64,000 nucleotides of DNA from an uncultured Caldimonas sp. (GCF_946480305.1 NZ_CAMLJQ010000008.1:62001-126000), one strand, 5' to 3'; shown: positions 37,333-47,046, numbered from the stretch's first letter. The notes: generated by a model not told the origin, from the sequence alone. A program made the numbers and translations.

Positions 37333-38319
37333 ATGAATCAGAACATCCGCCACCGCCCGTTGTCGGTGGGCCCGCTGCGTGCCTTCGAGGCGGTGGCCCG
37401 CCATCTCAACTTCCGTCAGGCAGCGGAGGAGTTGCACCTCACCCAGTCGGCGATCAGCCGGCAGATCCAGGGCCTCGAAGACGACGTCGGTGCGCCGCTG
37501 TTCCTGCGTGGCACGCGGCACGTTGAGCTGACGGGGGCCGGCGCCTCGCTCTTGCGCGCGGTGGCGCCACTGCTGGATCGGCTCGACGCGACCGTGCGGC
37601 AGATCCGCCAGGCGCGGGGCCGGCGCACGGTCAGCGTGACGACGTTCGCCTCATTCGCCTCGCTGTGGCTGATTCCCCGGCTGGAGGCCTTCCAGCGGGA
37701 GCATCCGGACCTGGACATCCGCGTCAGTGCCAACGATGCGATGGTCGACGTCGACGGCAGCGAGGTGGACCTGGCGCTGCGCTATTGCACGCCGTCGGCG
37801 GCACCGGCCGGCGCGGTGCGGCTGTTCGGCGAGGTGCTCACCCCGGTGGCCAGCCGCTGGCTGATCGAGCCTGGGCGCGGCAAGCCGCTGCAGAAACCCG
37901 AGGATCTGGCCCTGCACACGCTGCTCGAAGAGGACGACGGGCACCCCGGGCACGGCATCCTGGGCTGGCGCCATTGGCTGATGACGCACGGCCTGAAGGA
38001 CTTCCAGCCGCAACGCTGGCTCTACTTCAACTACACCTACCAGCAGGTGCAGGCCGCGCTCGCCGGGCAGGGTGTGGCGCTGGCCCGCCTGCCGCTGGTG
38101 GCCGAGGCCTTGCGCGCAGGAGAGCTCGTCGAGCCGTTCGATCCCGTCACGCACCGCGCGCCGCGCGAGCACGCCTACTGGCTGGTCGCGGCGCCGGCGG
38201 CACGGCAGCGCACCGAGGTGTCGCAGTTCTGCGAGTGGGTGGAGCGGCAGGCGCGCGAGACCCGGCAGGCCATCGGCGAGGTGCCGGTGGTCGAAGACGG
38301 GCTGGGCGAGTGGGACTGA
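37333..38319 (+). CDS. LysR-type transcriptional regulator (GcvA-like)
   Basis: The 328-residue protein has an N-terminal winged helix-turn-helix (residues 10-70, LRAFEAVARHLNFRQAAEELHLTQSAISRQIQ) and a substrate-binding effector domain (VTTFASFASLWLIPRL, VDLALRYC). The family usually regulates a divergent gene, here the DUF2917 gene. The effector is unknown. Confidence 0.92.
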   Translation: MNQNIRHRPLSVGPLRAFEAVARHLNFRQAAEELHLTQSAISRQIQGLEDDVGAPLFLRGTRHVELTGAGASLLRAVAPLLDRLDATVRQIRQARGRRTVSVTTFASFASLWLIPRLEAFQREHPDLDIRVSANDAMVDVDGSEVDLALRYCTPSAAPAGAVRLFGEVLTPVASRWLIEPGRGKPLQKPEDLALHTLLEEDDGHPGHGILGWRHWLMTHGLKDFQPQRWLYFNYTYQQVQAALAGQGVALARLPLVAEALRAGELVEPFDPVTHRAPREHAYWLVAAPAARQRTEVSQFCEWVERQARETRQAIGEVPVVEDGLGEWD

Positions 38320-38329
38320 ACCCCTGGCG

Positions 38330-38929
38330 TCACTCCGGGGTGACGACGCCGCGCTCCGTCACGACGAGCGGCAGCGGGTGGTCGTGCGGCTCGGCGGCAA
38401 ACTCCGCTTCGCTGTCGGCCCACGCAATGCCCACCGGCGTGACGTGCGGATGCGCCGCGAGCCAGCGGTCGAAATAGCCGCCGCCGTAGCCCAGTCGCAA
38501 GCCCTGGCGGGTGTAGCCGACGCAGGGCACGAGCACCACGTCCGGCACCACCGTTGGGGCATCGACGCCGGGGATGCCGCATTCGTCATGCGTGGTCGGT
38601 TCGCGGCCGTCCCATCGCCGGTACTCCATTTCGCGCGGCAGTTTTCTCGCCCATGGCAAGGCAAGCGTCACACCTGCCGTGGTCTTGTCGTCGCGCAACG
38701 CAACCGCTGCGTTAAATTCAGATCGTATAGGCCAGTACACGCCAAGACACGCCGGTTCGAGCAGCGCCAGCACGCCGTGCAAGTGGGAGCCCAGCGCCTC
38801 GTGCGCCGCCTGCCACGCACCCGTCTGCGTTGCCGTTGCTGCCCAGCGCTCGCGCTCGGCGAGCAGGTGTCGACGCAGTGCGGCCCGGTCAAGGGCCTGC
38901 TCAGCCGGGGTCCAGGCCATCGGAAACAT
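38330..38929 (-). CDS. 5-formyltetrahydrofolate cyclo-ligase
   Basis: The enzyme converts 5-formyl-THF to 5,10-methenyl-THF using ATP. The 199-residue protein has the family signatures VYWPIRSEFN, VLVPCVGYTRQGLRLGYGGGYFDR and a C-terminal ITP-like TPVGIAWADSE. ATG 38929 is used; ATG 38920 is equally plausible. TATACT on this strand near 38953-38958 could be its -10 box. The start is only 16 bp from the divergent transglycosylase start. Confidence 0.93.
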   Translation of the reverse strand: MFPMAWTPAEQALDRAALRRHLLAERERWAATATQTGAWQAAHEALGSHLHGVLALLEPACLGVYWPIRSEFNAAVALRDDKTTAGVTLALPWARKLPREMEYRRWDGREPTTHDECGIPGVDAPTVVPDVVLVPCVGYTRQGLRLGYGGGYFDRWLAAHPHVTPVGIAWADSEAEFAAEPHDHPLPLVVTERGVVTPE

Positions 38930-38945
38930 CCAACAAGAGAACAAG

Positions 38946-40949
38946 TTGAAATCAGTATATCGACGCACCTCCGCGGCCCTGCTGACCGCGCTGGGCCTGG
39001 TCCTTGCGGCGCCCATGCCGACCACGGCGCTGGCGCAGGGCAACCCCATACTCGAAGCGCGCGAGGCGCTGCAGCGGCGCGATGCGCGTCGCCTCGCGGC
39101 GGCGAAGGCCGCAGCCGCGGCGCAGAACCACCCGCTGGCGATGTGGGCCGACTACTGGGAGCTGTCCAGCCGGCTGCCGACGGCCACCCAGGAAGAGCTG
39201 ACGGCCTTCTTCGCACGCTGGCCCGACACCTACGTCGAAGACCGCTTGCGCAACGACTGGCTGCTGGAGCTCGGCCGCCGGCGCGACTGGACCAACTTCG
39301 CAGTCGAGTTCCCGCGCTTTCGCATGCAGGACGACCGCGAGGTCGCCTGCTATGCCGTGCTGGTGCGCCACGAGACCGGCGACGACGTGCGCGAGCCGGC
39401 GCGGCGTGCATGGCACGCGCAGCGCGAGGCCGACCAGGGCTGCGGCCTGATGGCGGCCACCCTGCACGCGGCGGGCCGCCTGGGCGCGTCCGAGCTGTGG
39501 CGCAAGGCGCGCATCATGGCCGACCTGGGCCGGCGCAACACCGCCCGCCAGGCGGTGGCCATCGTCGGCGCAGAGGCTGCCCAGCGTTTCGATGAACTGT
39601 ATGAAAGCCCGGCGCGTTACCTTGCCCGGCGGGCCGGCACCGGCAACCGCACCGAGGCGGAGCTGGCCACGCTGGCCCTCGTGCGGCTCGCCGCCACCGA
39701 CCCGGAGGGCGCCGCCACCCAGCTCGAAACGTGGTCGCGCCGGCTGCCGCAAGACCTCGCCTCCTGGGCCTGGGCCAGCACCGGCCGCCAGGCGGCACTG
39801 CGGCTGTTGCCCCAGGCGCCCGAATACTTCCAGCGCGCTGTGAAGGGTGCCGACGAGACCGACTGGGCCGACGACACGCTGGCCTGGAAGGCCCGGGCGG
39901 CCATGCGGGCCGGTCGCTGGCAGCAGGTCACGCAGGCGATCAACGCGATGAGCGAGAGCGAGCAGGCCGACCCGACCTGGGTCTACTGGAAGGCTCGCGC
40001 GCTGCAGGCGGTCGCGCGCGAGTCGCAGGAGCCGGAAAAGCTGCGCGTCGAGGCCCAGCGCATGCTGGAGTCGATCGCCGGCCAGCACCACTTCTACGGC
40101 AAGCTCGCCGCCGAGGACCTGGGCCGCACGCTGGTGCTGCCGCCCAAGCCCGCTCCGCTGACCGACGCCGAGAAGGACGCCGCGCGCCGCAACCCGGGGC
40201 TCACCCGCGCGCTGCAGCTGATCGGCCTGGGGTTGCGCAGCGAAGGCGTGCGCGAGTGGAACTGGACGCTCAATTTCACCAGCCAGGGCCGCATGGGTGA
40301 CCGCGAACTGCTGGCGGCGGCGCAACTCGCGTGCGAGCGCGAGGTGTGGGACCGCTGCATCAACACCAGCGATCGCACCCAGGCGGAGTTCGACATCGAA
40401 CAGCGCTTCCCGATGCCTTTCCGCCGCGACGTGGTGCTGCGTGCGCGCGAGATCGGCCTCGACCCGGCCTATGTGTACGGGCTGATCCGGCAGGAGTCCC
40501 GCTTCATCATGGATGCGCGCTCGCACGTCGGTGCCTCCGGCCTGATGCAGCTGATGCCTGCCACGGCGCGCTGGACGGCCCGCAAGATCGGGATGCCGTA
40601 CACGCCCGAGCTGATCACCGACCGCGACACCAACATCGCGCTCGGCACCAGCTACCTGAAGCTCGTGCTCGACGACATGGGCGGCTCGCAAGCCATGGGC
40701 GCGGCCGCCTACAACGCCGGCCCGGCCCGGCCGCGCCGCTGGCGCGACGGCCCCGAGCTGGAGGCGCCGATCTGGGTCGAGAACATTCCCTTCACCGAAA
40801 CGCGCGATTACGTGAAGAAGGTGTTGTCGAACGCCACCTACTACGCCGCGCAGATCACCGGGACCATGCCGTCGCTGAAGGCGCGCCTGGGGCGCAGCAT
40901 CGGCCCCCGTATGAGCGACGTGCCGCTGCAGCAGCCCGATCTGCCCTGA
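38946..40949 (+). CDS. slt: Soluble lytic murein transglycosylase (Slt70-like)
   Basis: Slt cleaves peptidoglycan glycan strands in the periplasm, leaving anhydro ends. The 667-residue protein has a signal peptide (to ALAQ, residue 32), a long helical superhelix domain and a C-terminal catalytic domain with the glutamate E517 in RQESRF, then GASGLMQLMPATA and AAAYNAGPARPRRW. TTG 38946 is the only start that gives a normal signal; AGAG is six bases upstream. The long upstream frame lies antisense to the divergent cyclo-ligase. Confidence 0.93.
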   Translation: MKSVYRRTSAALLTALGLVLAAPMPTTALAQGNPILEAREALQRRDARRLAAAKAAAAAQNHPLAMWADYWELSSRLPTATQEELTAFFARWPDTYVEDRLRNDWLLELGRRRDWTNFAVEFPRFRMQDDREVACYAVLVRHETGDDVREPARRAWHAQREADQGCGLMAATLHAAGRLGASELWRKARIMADLGRRNTARQAVAIVGAEAAQRFDELYESPARYLARRAGTGNRTEAELATLALVRLAATDPEGAATQLETWSRRLPQDLASWAWASTGRQAALRLLPQAPEYFQRAVKGADETDWADDTLAWKARAAMRAGRWQQVTQAINAMSESEQADPTWVYWKARALQAVARESQEPEKLRVEAQRMLESIAGQHHFYGKLAAEDLGRTLVLPPKPAPLTDAEKDAARRNPGLTRALQLIGLGLRSEGVREWNWTLNFTSQGRMGDRELLAAAQLACEREVWDRCINTSDRTQAEFDIEQRFPMPFRRDVVLRAREIGLDPAYVYGLIRQESRFIMDARSHVGASGLMQLMPATARWTARKIGMPYTPELITDRDTNIALGTSYLKLVLDDMGGSQAMGAAAYNAGPARPRRWRDGPELEAPIWVENIPFTETRDYVKKVLSNATYYAAQITGTMPSLKARLGRSIGPRMSDVPLQQPDLP

Positions 40950-40983
40950 TCTCTGACCTTTACCTGAGGAAGCGAGGCCAACG

Positions 40984-41940
40984 ATGGTGAGCAACGTGCT
41001 GGTGCTCGGAGGTTCGGGTTTCGTCGGCACGCATGTGTGCGAGAAGCTCGTCGAACGCTCGAAAGGCGCAGGCTCGGTCACCGTGCCGACCCGGCGCCTC
41101 GGTCACGCGCGCCATCTTCAACCCTTGCCCTCGCTCGTGCCGATGCAGGCCGACGTGCACGACCGCACGCACCTGCAGCGGCTGGTGGCACGGGCCGACG
41201 CGGTGATCAACCTGGTCGCGATCCTGCATGGCAGCGAGGCCGAGTTCGAGCGCGTGCATGTGCAGTTGCCGCGGCAGCTCGCGCAGGTGTGCGCGGAAGC
41301 GGGCGTGCGGCTGATCCACGTCAGCTCGCTCGGCGCAGCGGCCGACGCGCCTTCGCGCTACCAGCGCTCCAAGGCGGCGGGCGAGCAGGCGATCCGCTCG
41401 GTGCCCGGGCTGGCATGGACGATCCTGCGGCCGTCGGTCATCTTCGGCGAGCAGGATCGCTTTCTCAACCTGTTCGCCGCGTTGCAGCGGCGGTTTCCGG
41501 TGATGCCGCTGGCACGGGCAAGCGCGAGGTTCCAGCCGGTGTGGGTGGAGGACGTGGCCCGGGCGCTGGTGGCCTGCCTCGACGCGCGCGACAGCATCGG
41601 GCAGGTGTACGAATGCGCGGGCCCGCGCGTCTACACGCTGGCCGAGCTGGTGCGTTGTGCAGGGGCCTGGTCCGGCCATCCCCGCCCCATCCTGCCGCTG
41701 CCGGACGCGCTGGGCCGCCTGCAGGCGCTGATGCTCGAATGCCTGCCCGGCGAGCCGCTGATGAGCCGCGACAACCTCGACTCGATGCAGGTCGACAACG
41801 TTGCCGGCGGGCAGCTCCCCGGCCTGCCCGCGCTGGGCATACAACCGGCCGCGCTGGAGGCGATCGCACCGCTGTACCTCGGGCGCGTGGGTTCGCGCCA
41901 TCACCTCAACCTCTACCGGATGGGCGCTCGCCGCGGTTGA
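40984..41940 (+). CDS. NDUFA9-like NAD(P)-binding epimerase-family protein
   Basis: The 318-residue protein has an N-terminal Rossmann motif GGSGFVGTHV and a short-chain-type sequence (VSSLGAAADAPSRYQRSKAAGEQAI, WTILRPSVIFG). It matches proteins annotated as complex I NDUFA9 family or NmrA-like epimerases. Respiratory-chain or quinone-related roles have been proposed for relatives; nothing here fixes one. ATG 40984 follows the Slt stop by 34 bp with AGGAAG upstream. Confidence 0.85.
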   Translation: MVSNVLVLGGSGFVGTHVCEKLVERSKGAGSVTVPTRRLGHARHLQPLPSLVPMQADVHDRTHLQRLVARADAVINLVAILHGSEAEFERVHVQLPRQLAQVCAEAGVRLIHVSSLGAAADAPSRYQRSKAAGEQAIRSVPGLAWTILRPSVIFGEQDRFLNLFAALQRRFPVMPLARASARFQPVWVEDVARALVACLDARDSIGQVYECAGPRVYTLAELVRCAGAWSGHPRPILPLPDALGRLQALMLECLPGEPLMSRDNLDSMQVDNVAGGQLPGLPALGIQPAALEAIAPLYLGRVGSRHHLNLYRMGARRG

Positions 41941-42057
41941 TGCCCCGCCAGCGCCTTTTTGCGCGTCACGCATCAATGCGATGCAAAAACGTCAATCCCG
42001 GGCGGTCGCCCGGTCGCTAGCATCCATTCCCGTTCAACACATGCAGGAGGAAGTGAG

Positions 42058-42738
42058 ATGCAGCTCTACATCGGCAACAAGAACTACTCGTCCTGGTCGC
42101 TGCGGCCCTGGCTGCTGATGACGCACGCAGGCATTCCTTTCGAGGAAGTGAAGCTGCGCCTGAGCTTCACCGAAGGCTCGGAGTTCAAGAACACGCTGAA
42201 GAAGCTGGCCCCGACCGGCAAGGTGCCGTTGCTGGTCGACGACGGCTTCGTGGTGTGGGACACCCTGGCGATCGCCGAATACCTGGCCGACAGGTTCCCC
42301 GGCAAGCAGCTGTGGCCGGCCGACCGCAGGGCCCGGGCGCGCGCGCGCAGCGTCTGCGCCGAAATGCACGCGGGCTTCGGCGCCCTGCGCAGCAACTTCC
42401 CGATGAACATCGAGGCCTCGCTGCCGCACATCGGCGAGGAAGTGCTGAAGACCAAGCCCGAGGTGGCACGCGATGTGGAGCGCGTGGTCGACATGTGGAC
42501 CGAGTTGCTGGTCGAGCACAACGGCCCCTTCCTGTTCGGCGAGTTCAGCATTGCCGACGCGTACTACGCGCCGGTGGTGACGCGGCTGCGCACCTATGGC
42601 GTGCCGGTGCTCGGCGCCGTGAGCGCGTACATGGATCGCATCCTGCAACTGCCTGCGATGCAGGCCTGGGTGAAGGACGCGCTGGCCGAGCAGGACTTCC
42701 TCGACTTCGACGAGCCCTACCGCACCTCGCGCGGCTGA
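42058..42738 (+). CDS. Glutathione S-transferase family protein
   Basis: The 226-residue protein has a thioredoxin-like N-terminal domain (LYIGNKNYSSWSLRPWLLM, with a catalytic-type serine near residue 11, and the cis-proline TGKVPLLVDD, then the DTLAIAEYLADRFP glutathione-site stretch) and an all-helical C-terminal domain. The substrate is unknown. AGGAGGAAG precedes ATG 42058; the longer frame upstream is not supported. Confidence 0.93.
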   Translation: MQLYIGNKNYSSWSLRPWLLMTHAGIPFEEVKLRLSFTEGSEFKNTLKKLAPTGKVPLLVDDGFVVWDTLAIAEYLADRFPGKQLWPADRRARARARSVCAEMHAGFGALRSNFPMNIEASLPHIGEEVLKTKPEVARDVERVVDMWTELLVEHNGPFLFGEFSIADAYYAPVVTRLRTYGVPVLGAVSAYMDRILQLPAMQAWVKDALAEQDFLDFDEPYRTSRG

Positions 42739-42756
42739 ACTGCGGCCTTCTCATCG

Positions 42757-42790
42757 AAAAAGCGAGCCGAGGCTCGCTTTTCCTTTTTGG
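42757..42790. terminator. Bidirectional terminator between the GST and PEP-CTERM genes
   Basis: AAGCGAGCC and GGCTCGCTT form a stem with a two-base loop, with A-tract on the left and T-tract on the right. It can stop transcripts from both convergent genes. Confidence 0.88.
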
Positions 42791-42809
42791 AGCAAAGGGC
42801 CGGCGCCGC

Positions 42810-43319
42810 TTACTGCTTGCGACGGCGGCGAGCCATGAAGCCCACTGCGCCCAGGCCGGCGAGCATCAGCGCATAGGTTTCCGGCTCGGGGATCGGGGCC
42901 GCGGTGAAGTCCACCGAGTAGGTGGTGTAGCCGCGGGCCATGCCGGTCACGCTCAGCGTGTAGTCGCCGGCGAGCAACGTGTCGGCGCCGGCCGCCCACT
43001 GGAAGCCCAGTGCGCCACCGGAGCTGAACGCTTCCCAGCTGGCCATGTAGCCGCCGGGGCCGGTCAGCGAGACGACGAAGTCGTCGATGAAGCCGGTGCT
43101 CTTCGTGTAGACCGAGCTCACCAGGCCGGAGAAGTCCGCCGGTAGCGGGCCGATCGAGAAGGACCAGTTGTCGGAGATCGCTTCGCCCGGAGCGAAGGTG
43201 GCCGAGCCGTCGGAGAACGACGCGATGCTCGAGAGGTTGCCGATGTCGTAGTCCGCGGCGCTCGCGGTGCCGGCCAGGGCCGTCAACGCCAGTGCTGCTG
43301 CCAATGCCTTCAATTGCAT
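42810..43319 (-). CDS. PEP-CTERM sorting domain protein
   Basis: The 169-residue protein has a signal peptide (to ASA, residue 21) and a C-terminal PEP-CTERM tail: PIPEPETYALMLAGLGAVGF then RRRRK. PEP-CTERM proteins are processed by exosortase and exported with exopolysaccharide in many environmental betaproteobacteria. The body is beta-rich; NWSFSI near residue 53 is reminiscent of the FxDxF PEP-CTERM subgroup. No exosortase or polysaccharide genes are in the window. The function is unknown. Confidence 0.9.
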   Translation of the reverse strand: MQLKALAAALALTALAGTASAADYDIGNLSSIASFSDGSATFAPGEAISDNWSFSIGPLPADFSGLVSSVYTKSTGFIDDFVVSLTGPGGYMASWEAFSSGGALGFQWAAGADTLLAGDYTLSVTGMARGYTTYSVDFTAAPIPEPETYALMLAGLGAVGFMARRRRKQ

Positions 43320-43528
43320 AAAGGGCTCCCTAAGTTAGGACGAAAAAGGGGGGAATGCGCGTCGAGGCGCAGCACAGCCGCGGCCCCGGTGCGCCAGCAA
43401 GGTTGTACCGAGGGGGGTGACGTGAAGTAATCCCACGCGCCCGGGGGACGGCAGGCACGCCGGGTGCTGTCCGCGGGGGCGATGTAACCCGCCGGGTGCC
43501 CACGAAGCGCCCGATACACTCTGGCCGC

Positions 43529-44752
43529 ATGAAGGTCTACATGGTTGGTGGAGCGGTCCGTGACCGCCTGCTCGGCCTGCCCGTGCAGGACCGGGACTGG
43601 GTCGTCACCGGCGCCACGCCGGAAGCGATGATCGCGGGCGGTTACACGCCGGTCGGCAAGGACTTCCCGGTGTTCCTGCACCCGCAGACGCACGAGGAAT
43701 ACGCGCTCGCGCGCACCGAGCGCAAGACCGCGCGCGGCTACCACGGCTTCGAATTCCACACCTCGCCGGAAGTGACGCTGGAGCAGGACCTGCAGCGCCG
43801 CGACCTCACCATCAACGCGATGGCGCAGACGCCCGAAGGCGAGCTGATCGACCCCTACGGCGGGCTTGCCGACCTGCAGGCCAAGGTGCTGCGCCACGTG
43901 TCCGGCGCTTTTGCCGAAGATCCGGTGCGCATCCTGCGGCTGGCGCGCTTCGCGGCACGCTTCGTCGAGTTCAGCGTGGCGGCCGAAACGCTGGTGCTGA
44001 TGCGGCGCATGGTCGAAGACGGCGAGGTCGACGCGCTGGTGCCCGAGCGCGTGTGGCAGGAGCTGTCGCGCGGGCTGATGGAGCCCCGGCCGTCGCGCAT
44101 GTTCGAGGTGCTGCGCAGCTGCGGCGCGCTGGCGCGCATCCTGCCCGAGGTCGACCGCCTGTGGGGCGTGCCGCAGCGGGCCGAATACCACCCCGAGATC
44201 GACACCGGCATGCACCTCATGCTGGTGCTCGACATGAGTGCCCGCCTGTCGGCCAGCCTGCCGGTGCGCTTTGCCTGCCTGGGGCACGATCTCGGCAAGG
44301 GCACCACGCCGGCCGACGTGCTGCCGCGCCACCTGGGCCACGAGGCCCGCAGCGTCGAGCTGCTGCGAGACGTGTGCCAGCGCCTGCGGGTGCCGACCGA
44401 ATGCCGTGAGCTCGCCGAGGTGGTCGCGCGCGAGCATGGCAACGTGCACCGCAGCGGCGAGCTGAACCCGGCCGCGTTGGTGCGCCTGCTGGAGCGCTGC
44501 GATGCCTTCCGCAAGCCGCAGCGCTTCGAGGAGATCCTGCTCGCCTGCGAGTGCGACGCGCGCGGCCGGCTGGGCCTGGAGGGCGAACCCTATCTGCAGC
44601 GCGAGCGACTGATGACCGTGCTCCACGCCGCTCAGTCAGTGCCCACTGCGGTTCTGGCCGAGCAGGCGCAGCAGCGCGGGCTCAAGGGGCCGCAGATCGC
44701 GCAGGCGATCCACGACGCGCGCATCAAGGCGGTGGCCGAGGCGGTCCACTGA
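43529..44752 (+). CDS. cca: Multifunctional CCA tRNA nucleotidyltransferase
   Basis: The enzyme adds or repairs the CCA end of tRNAs. The 407-residue protein has the nucleotidyltransferase signature [13 protein letters not shown] and [10 protein letters not shown], the RRxxR-type region [16 protein letters not shown], and a C-terminal HD domain ([12 protein letters not shown]), which gives phosphatase and phosphodiesterase activity. The short ATG 43529 start matches the family. GATACACT about 10 bp upstream may be the -10 box, implying a very short leader. Confidence 0.96.
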   Translation: MKVYMVGGAVRDRLLGLPVQDRDWVVTGATPEAMIAGGYTPVGKDFPVFLHPQTHEEYALARTERKTARGYHGFEFHTSPEVTLEQDLQRRDLTINAMAQTPEGELIDPYGGLADLQAKVLRHVSGAFAEDPVRILRLARFAARFVEFSVAAETLVLMRRMVEDGEVDALVPERVWQELSRGLMEPRPSRMFEVLRSCGALARILPEVDRLWGVPQRAEYHPEIDTGMHLMLVLDMSARLSASLPVRFACLGHDLGKGTTPADVLPRHLGHEARSVELLRDVCQRLRVPTECRELAEVVAREHGNVHRSGELNPAALVRLLERCDAFRKPQRFEEILLACECDARGRLGLEGEPYLQRERLMTVLHAAQSVPTAVLAEQAQQRGLKGPQIAQAIHDARIKAVAEAVH

Positions 44753-44877
44753 ATTAGGGGGCGCGGCGGGGTGACCCGCTTGCTACACTGCCCGGCCTAC
44801 CGCAGCAAGGCGCCGTTTGTTCCGGGCGCCGTTATCGTCATCGAGGAACGCGCCTCGGCGCGTCGGGGAAGAGGGAA

Positions 44878-46302
44878 ATGAAGAAACCGTTGATCGCGGT
44901 CGTCGGCCTGGTGGCCGCAGCCGCTGCTGCCTACGTGGGCGGCACCTTCTACGTGGGCCAGCAGGTGCAGCGTGAGCTGCAGGCGCAGTCCGAACGCCTG
45001 ACCACCCAGGTGCCGTTCATCAAGATCACCGAGCAGCAGTACGACAAGGGCCTGTTCTCGGCCACCCGTACCGTGACGATGAAGTTCGGTTGCGAACGTG
45101 GCGACGGCGCCGCAGCGGCTCCCGGCCGCCCGCCGCAGTCCTTCGAGCTGACGCTGCGCGACCACATCAAGCACGGCCCGCTGATCGGCGGCACCACGCT
45201 CGGTGCGGCGTCCATCGAGTCCGAACTGGTGCTGCCGCCCGAGGCCGAGAAGGTCCTGGCGCAGATGTTCGACAACCAGAAGCCGCTGACCATCACCACG
45301 CTGGTCGGCTTCGACCGCAACTACACCAGCCGCATCGAAAGCCCCCGTGCACGCCTCGAAGGCGGCACCGGCCAGCTGTTCGTGTGGCAGGGCATGCAGG
45401 CCACGCTGCGCGGCGACGCTGCGGGCGAGGCGCTCACCTATGACTTCAACATGCCGGGCTTCGAGGTCTCCGACACGAACCAGGGCATGCGCGTGTCGCT
45501 GACCGACATGCGCTGGAAGGGCGAAGGCCGCCGCTACGGCGATTCGCTGTTCGTGATGACCGGCAAGGACGAAGGCCAGATCGGCCTGATGGAAATGAGC
45601 ATGCGCATGCCGATGCCCGCCACCGGCGAAGCGCGGCCTTTCCTATTTGCGCTGACCGACCTGAAGTTCAACTCCCAGGTCAACGTCGAGAACGACCTGC
45701 TCACCACTTCCACCACCATGCTCGGCGGCGGCAGCTTCGGCGGCACCAAGCTCGACAAGCTGGAAATGGTCGTGTCGCTCAAGCGCCTGCATGCGCCCAG
45801 CTACCAGCGCCTCATGTCCAACCTGATGAAGCAGTCCTTCTCGTGCGAAGGCGACGGCGAGCCCGACCCGCAAGCCATGATGGCCACGATGCAGGAAGAC
45901 CTGATGAAGCTGCTGCCGCACAACCCGGAGTACGCGCTCGACAAGCTCGCCGTCGAATACGGCGGCAAGCGCGGCGAGATCTCCTACGCCGTGGGCGTGA
46001 AGGGCGTGACCGAGGCCGATGCCCAGATGCCCCCGATGGCACTGCTGATGACCAAGGGCGAGGCCCGCGCCGACGTGAAGCTGCCGATCTCGTGGATCGA
46101 GGAGCTGCTGAACCAGGCCCCGGTGCGTGCCACCGGCACCGCCCCCGAGCCCGAAATGCTGGGCGCGATGATCGACCAGTTCGCCGAGCAGGGCTACGTG
46201 GTGCGTGACGGCGAGCATGTGGCCGCGAGCGTGCGCTTCGGCAATGGCGCGCTGCTGCTGAACGGCAAACCGCTGCCGGTCGGCATGCCGCCCGCCCAGT
46301 AA
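44878..46302 (+). CDS. YdgA-like DUF945 family protein
   Basis: The 474-residue protein starts with an uncleaved-signal-like membrane helix (residues 4-25, LIAVVGLVAAAAAAYVGGTF) and has the DUF945 body (QYDKGLFSATRTVTMKF, DHIKHGPLIGG). It is anchored in the inner membrane facing the periplasm. E. coli YdgA is of uncertain function; its relatives have not been studied. A GAGGGAAATG start context and the -10-like TACACT at about 44783 support this start and an independent promoter. Confidence 0.87.
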   Translation: MKKPLIAVVGLVAAAAAAYVGGTFYVGQQVQRELQAQSERLTTQVPFIKITEQQYDKGLFSATRTVTMKFGCERGDGAAAAPGRPPQSFELTLRDHIKHGPLIGGTTLGAASIESELVLPPEAEKVLAQMFDNQKPLTITTLVGFDRNYTSRIESPRARLEGGTGQLFVWQGMQATLRGDAAGEALTYDFNMPGFEVSDTNQGMRVSLTDMRWKGEGRRYGDSLFVMTGKDEGQIGLMEMSMRMPMPATGEARPFLFALTDLKFNSQVNVENDLLTTSTTMLGGGSFGGTKLDKLEMVVSLKRLHAPSYQRLMSNLMKQSFSCEGDGEPDPQAMMATMQEDLMKLLPHNPEYALDKLAVEYGGKRGEISYAVGVKGVTEADAQMPPMALLMTKGEARADVKLPISWIEELLNQAPVRATGTAPEPEMLGAMIDQFAEQGYVVRDGEHVAASVRFGNGALLLNGKPLPVGMPPAQ

Positions 46303-46321
46303 ACGCAGCGAACCGCACAAG

Positions 46322-46348
46322 AAGCCGGGCCCAGTGCCCGGCTTTTTT
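46322..46348 (+). terminator. Rho-independent terminator after the DUF945 gene
   Basis: AAGCCGGGC and GCCCGGCTT form a 9-bp stem with loop CCAGT, followed by a run of T. It lies 20 bp after the stop. Confidence 0.92.
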
Positions 46349-46449
46349 GTTGCTGCGCTGCCGGGCGATGCCCGCGTGGCTTGGTCGGGCGATCGCCGCG
46401 TGGGAAGATCGCCGGGTGCCCGGTGCGGCTGGGCCCCGAGAGGTGTGCG

Positions 46450-46830
46450 ATGAAGGCTGCCCGGACGATCCAGCGACTCGGCTTTCGCAAGTGGTACGAG
46501 CGCGAGCTGATACAGAGCCACATGCACCTCGTGCTGCTGCTGATGTCGGCGATCGGGTTGCTCGCCAGCGCCGAGGTCTACAGCTCGCGGCAGGCGCTCG
46601 CCGACCAGCTGCTCACGCTGGTGTGTGCCATTGTCAGCGCGGTGATCGGCGTCTGGGCGCTGCGCCGCTACCTCTACCTGCTATTGCATGCCGAAGAGGT
46701 CGCGAGCCAGGCCGTGTGCCCGCAGTGCCACGTCTATGCACGCTGGACGCTGATCGACGAGCACGAGCAGGGCCAGCGGCTGCACGTTCGGTGCCGCGCC
46801 TGCGAACACGAGTGGGACATCGCGCTGTAG
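46450..46830 (+). CDS. Small membrane protein with a C-terminal zinc ribbon
   Basis: The 126-residue protein has two membrane helices (about residues 26-42 and 50-70) and a C-terminal pair of CxxC motifs (CPQCHVY and CRACEHEW) that should bind one zinc. I do not recognise a named family. I chose ATG 46450, which has GAGAGG upstream and starts just before the first helix. It faces the convergent DUF2905 gene 11 bp away. The function is unknown. Confidence 0.72.
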   Translation: MKAARTIQRLGFRKWYERELIQSHMHLVLLLMSAIGLLASAEVYSSRQALADQLLTLVCAIVSAVIGVWALRRYLYLLLHAEEVASQAVCPQCHVYARWTLIDEHEQGQRLHVRCRACEHEWDIAL

Positions 46831-46841
46831 GGCGCGCTTCG

Positions 46842-47036
46842 TCAGAACAGCTTGCCGATCAGCATCGCCAGGAAGCTCAGCAGCACTGTCGTGGCGATCG
46901 GCAGATGCCATTCACGGCCGCCCAGCCTGAAGTGCAGGTCGCCGGGCAGCCGCCCGAGGCCGAGCTTTTCGAGCCAGGGGCGCAGGCCGTTGAACAACAC
47001 CAGCACCAGGACGACGACCAGCAGCCAACGCAGCAT
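46842..47036 (-). CDS. DUF2905 family small membrane protein
   Basis: The 64-residue protein has two membrane helices (residues 4-16 and 47-62) joined by a conserved GRLPGDLHFRLGGREWHLPIATTVLLS-type loop characteristic of DUF2905. The function is unknown. It lies 10 bp after the SAM methyltransferase gene in the same direction, so the two are probably co-transcribed. Confidence 0.85.
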   Translation of the reverse strand: MLRWLLVVVLVLVLFNGLRPWLEKLGLGRLPGDLHFRLGGREWHLPIATTVLLSFLAMLIGKLF

Positions 47037-47046
47037 GAGCGATCTT

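Noticed and set aside
38952..41081. 709-codon reverse frame opposite the lytic transglycosylase
   Set aside because: The transglycosylase has its signal peptide and catalytic motifs; the reverse frame has none.
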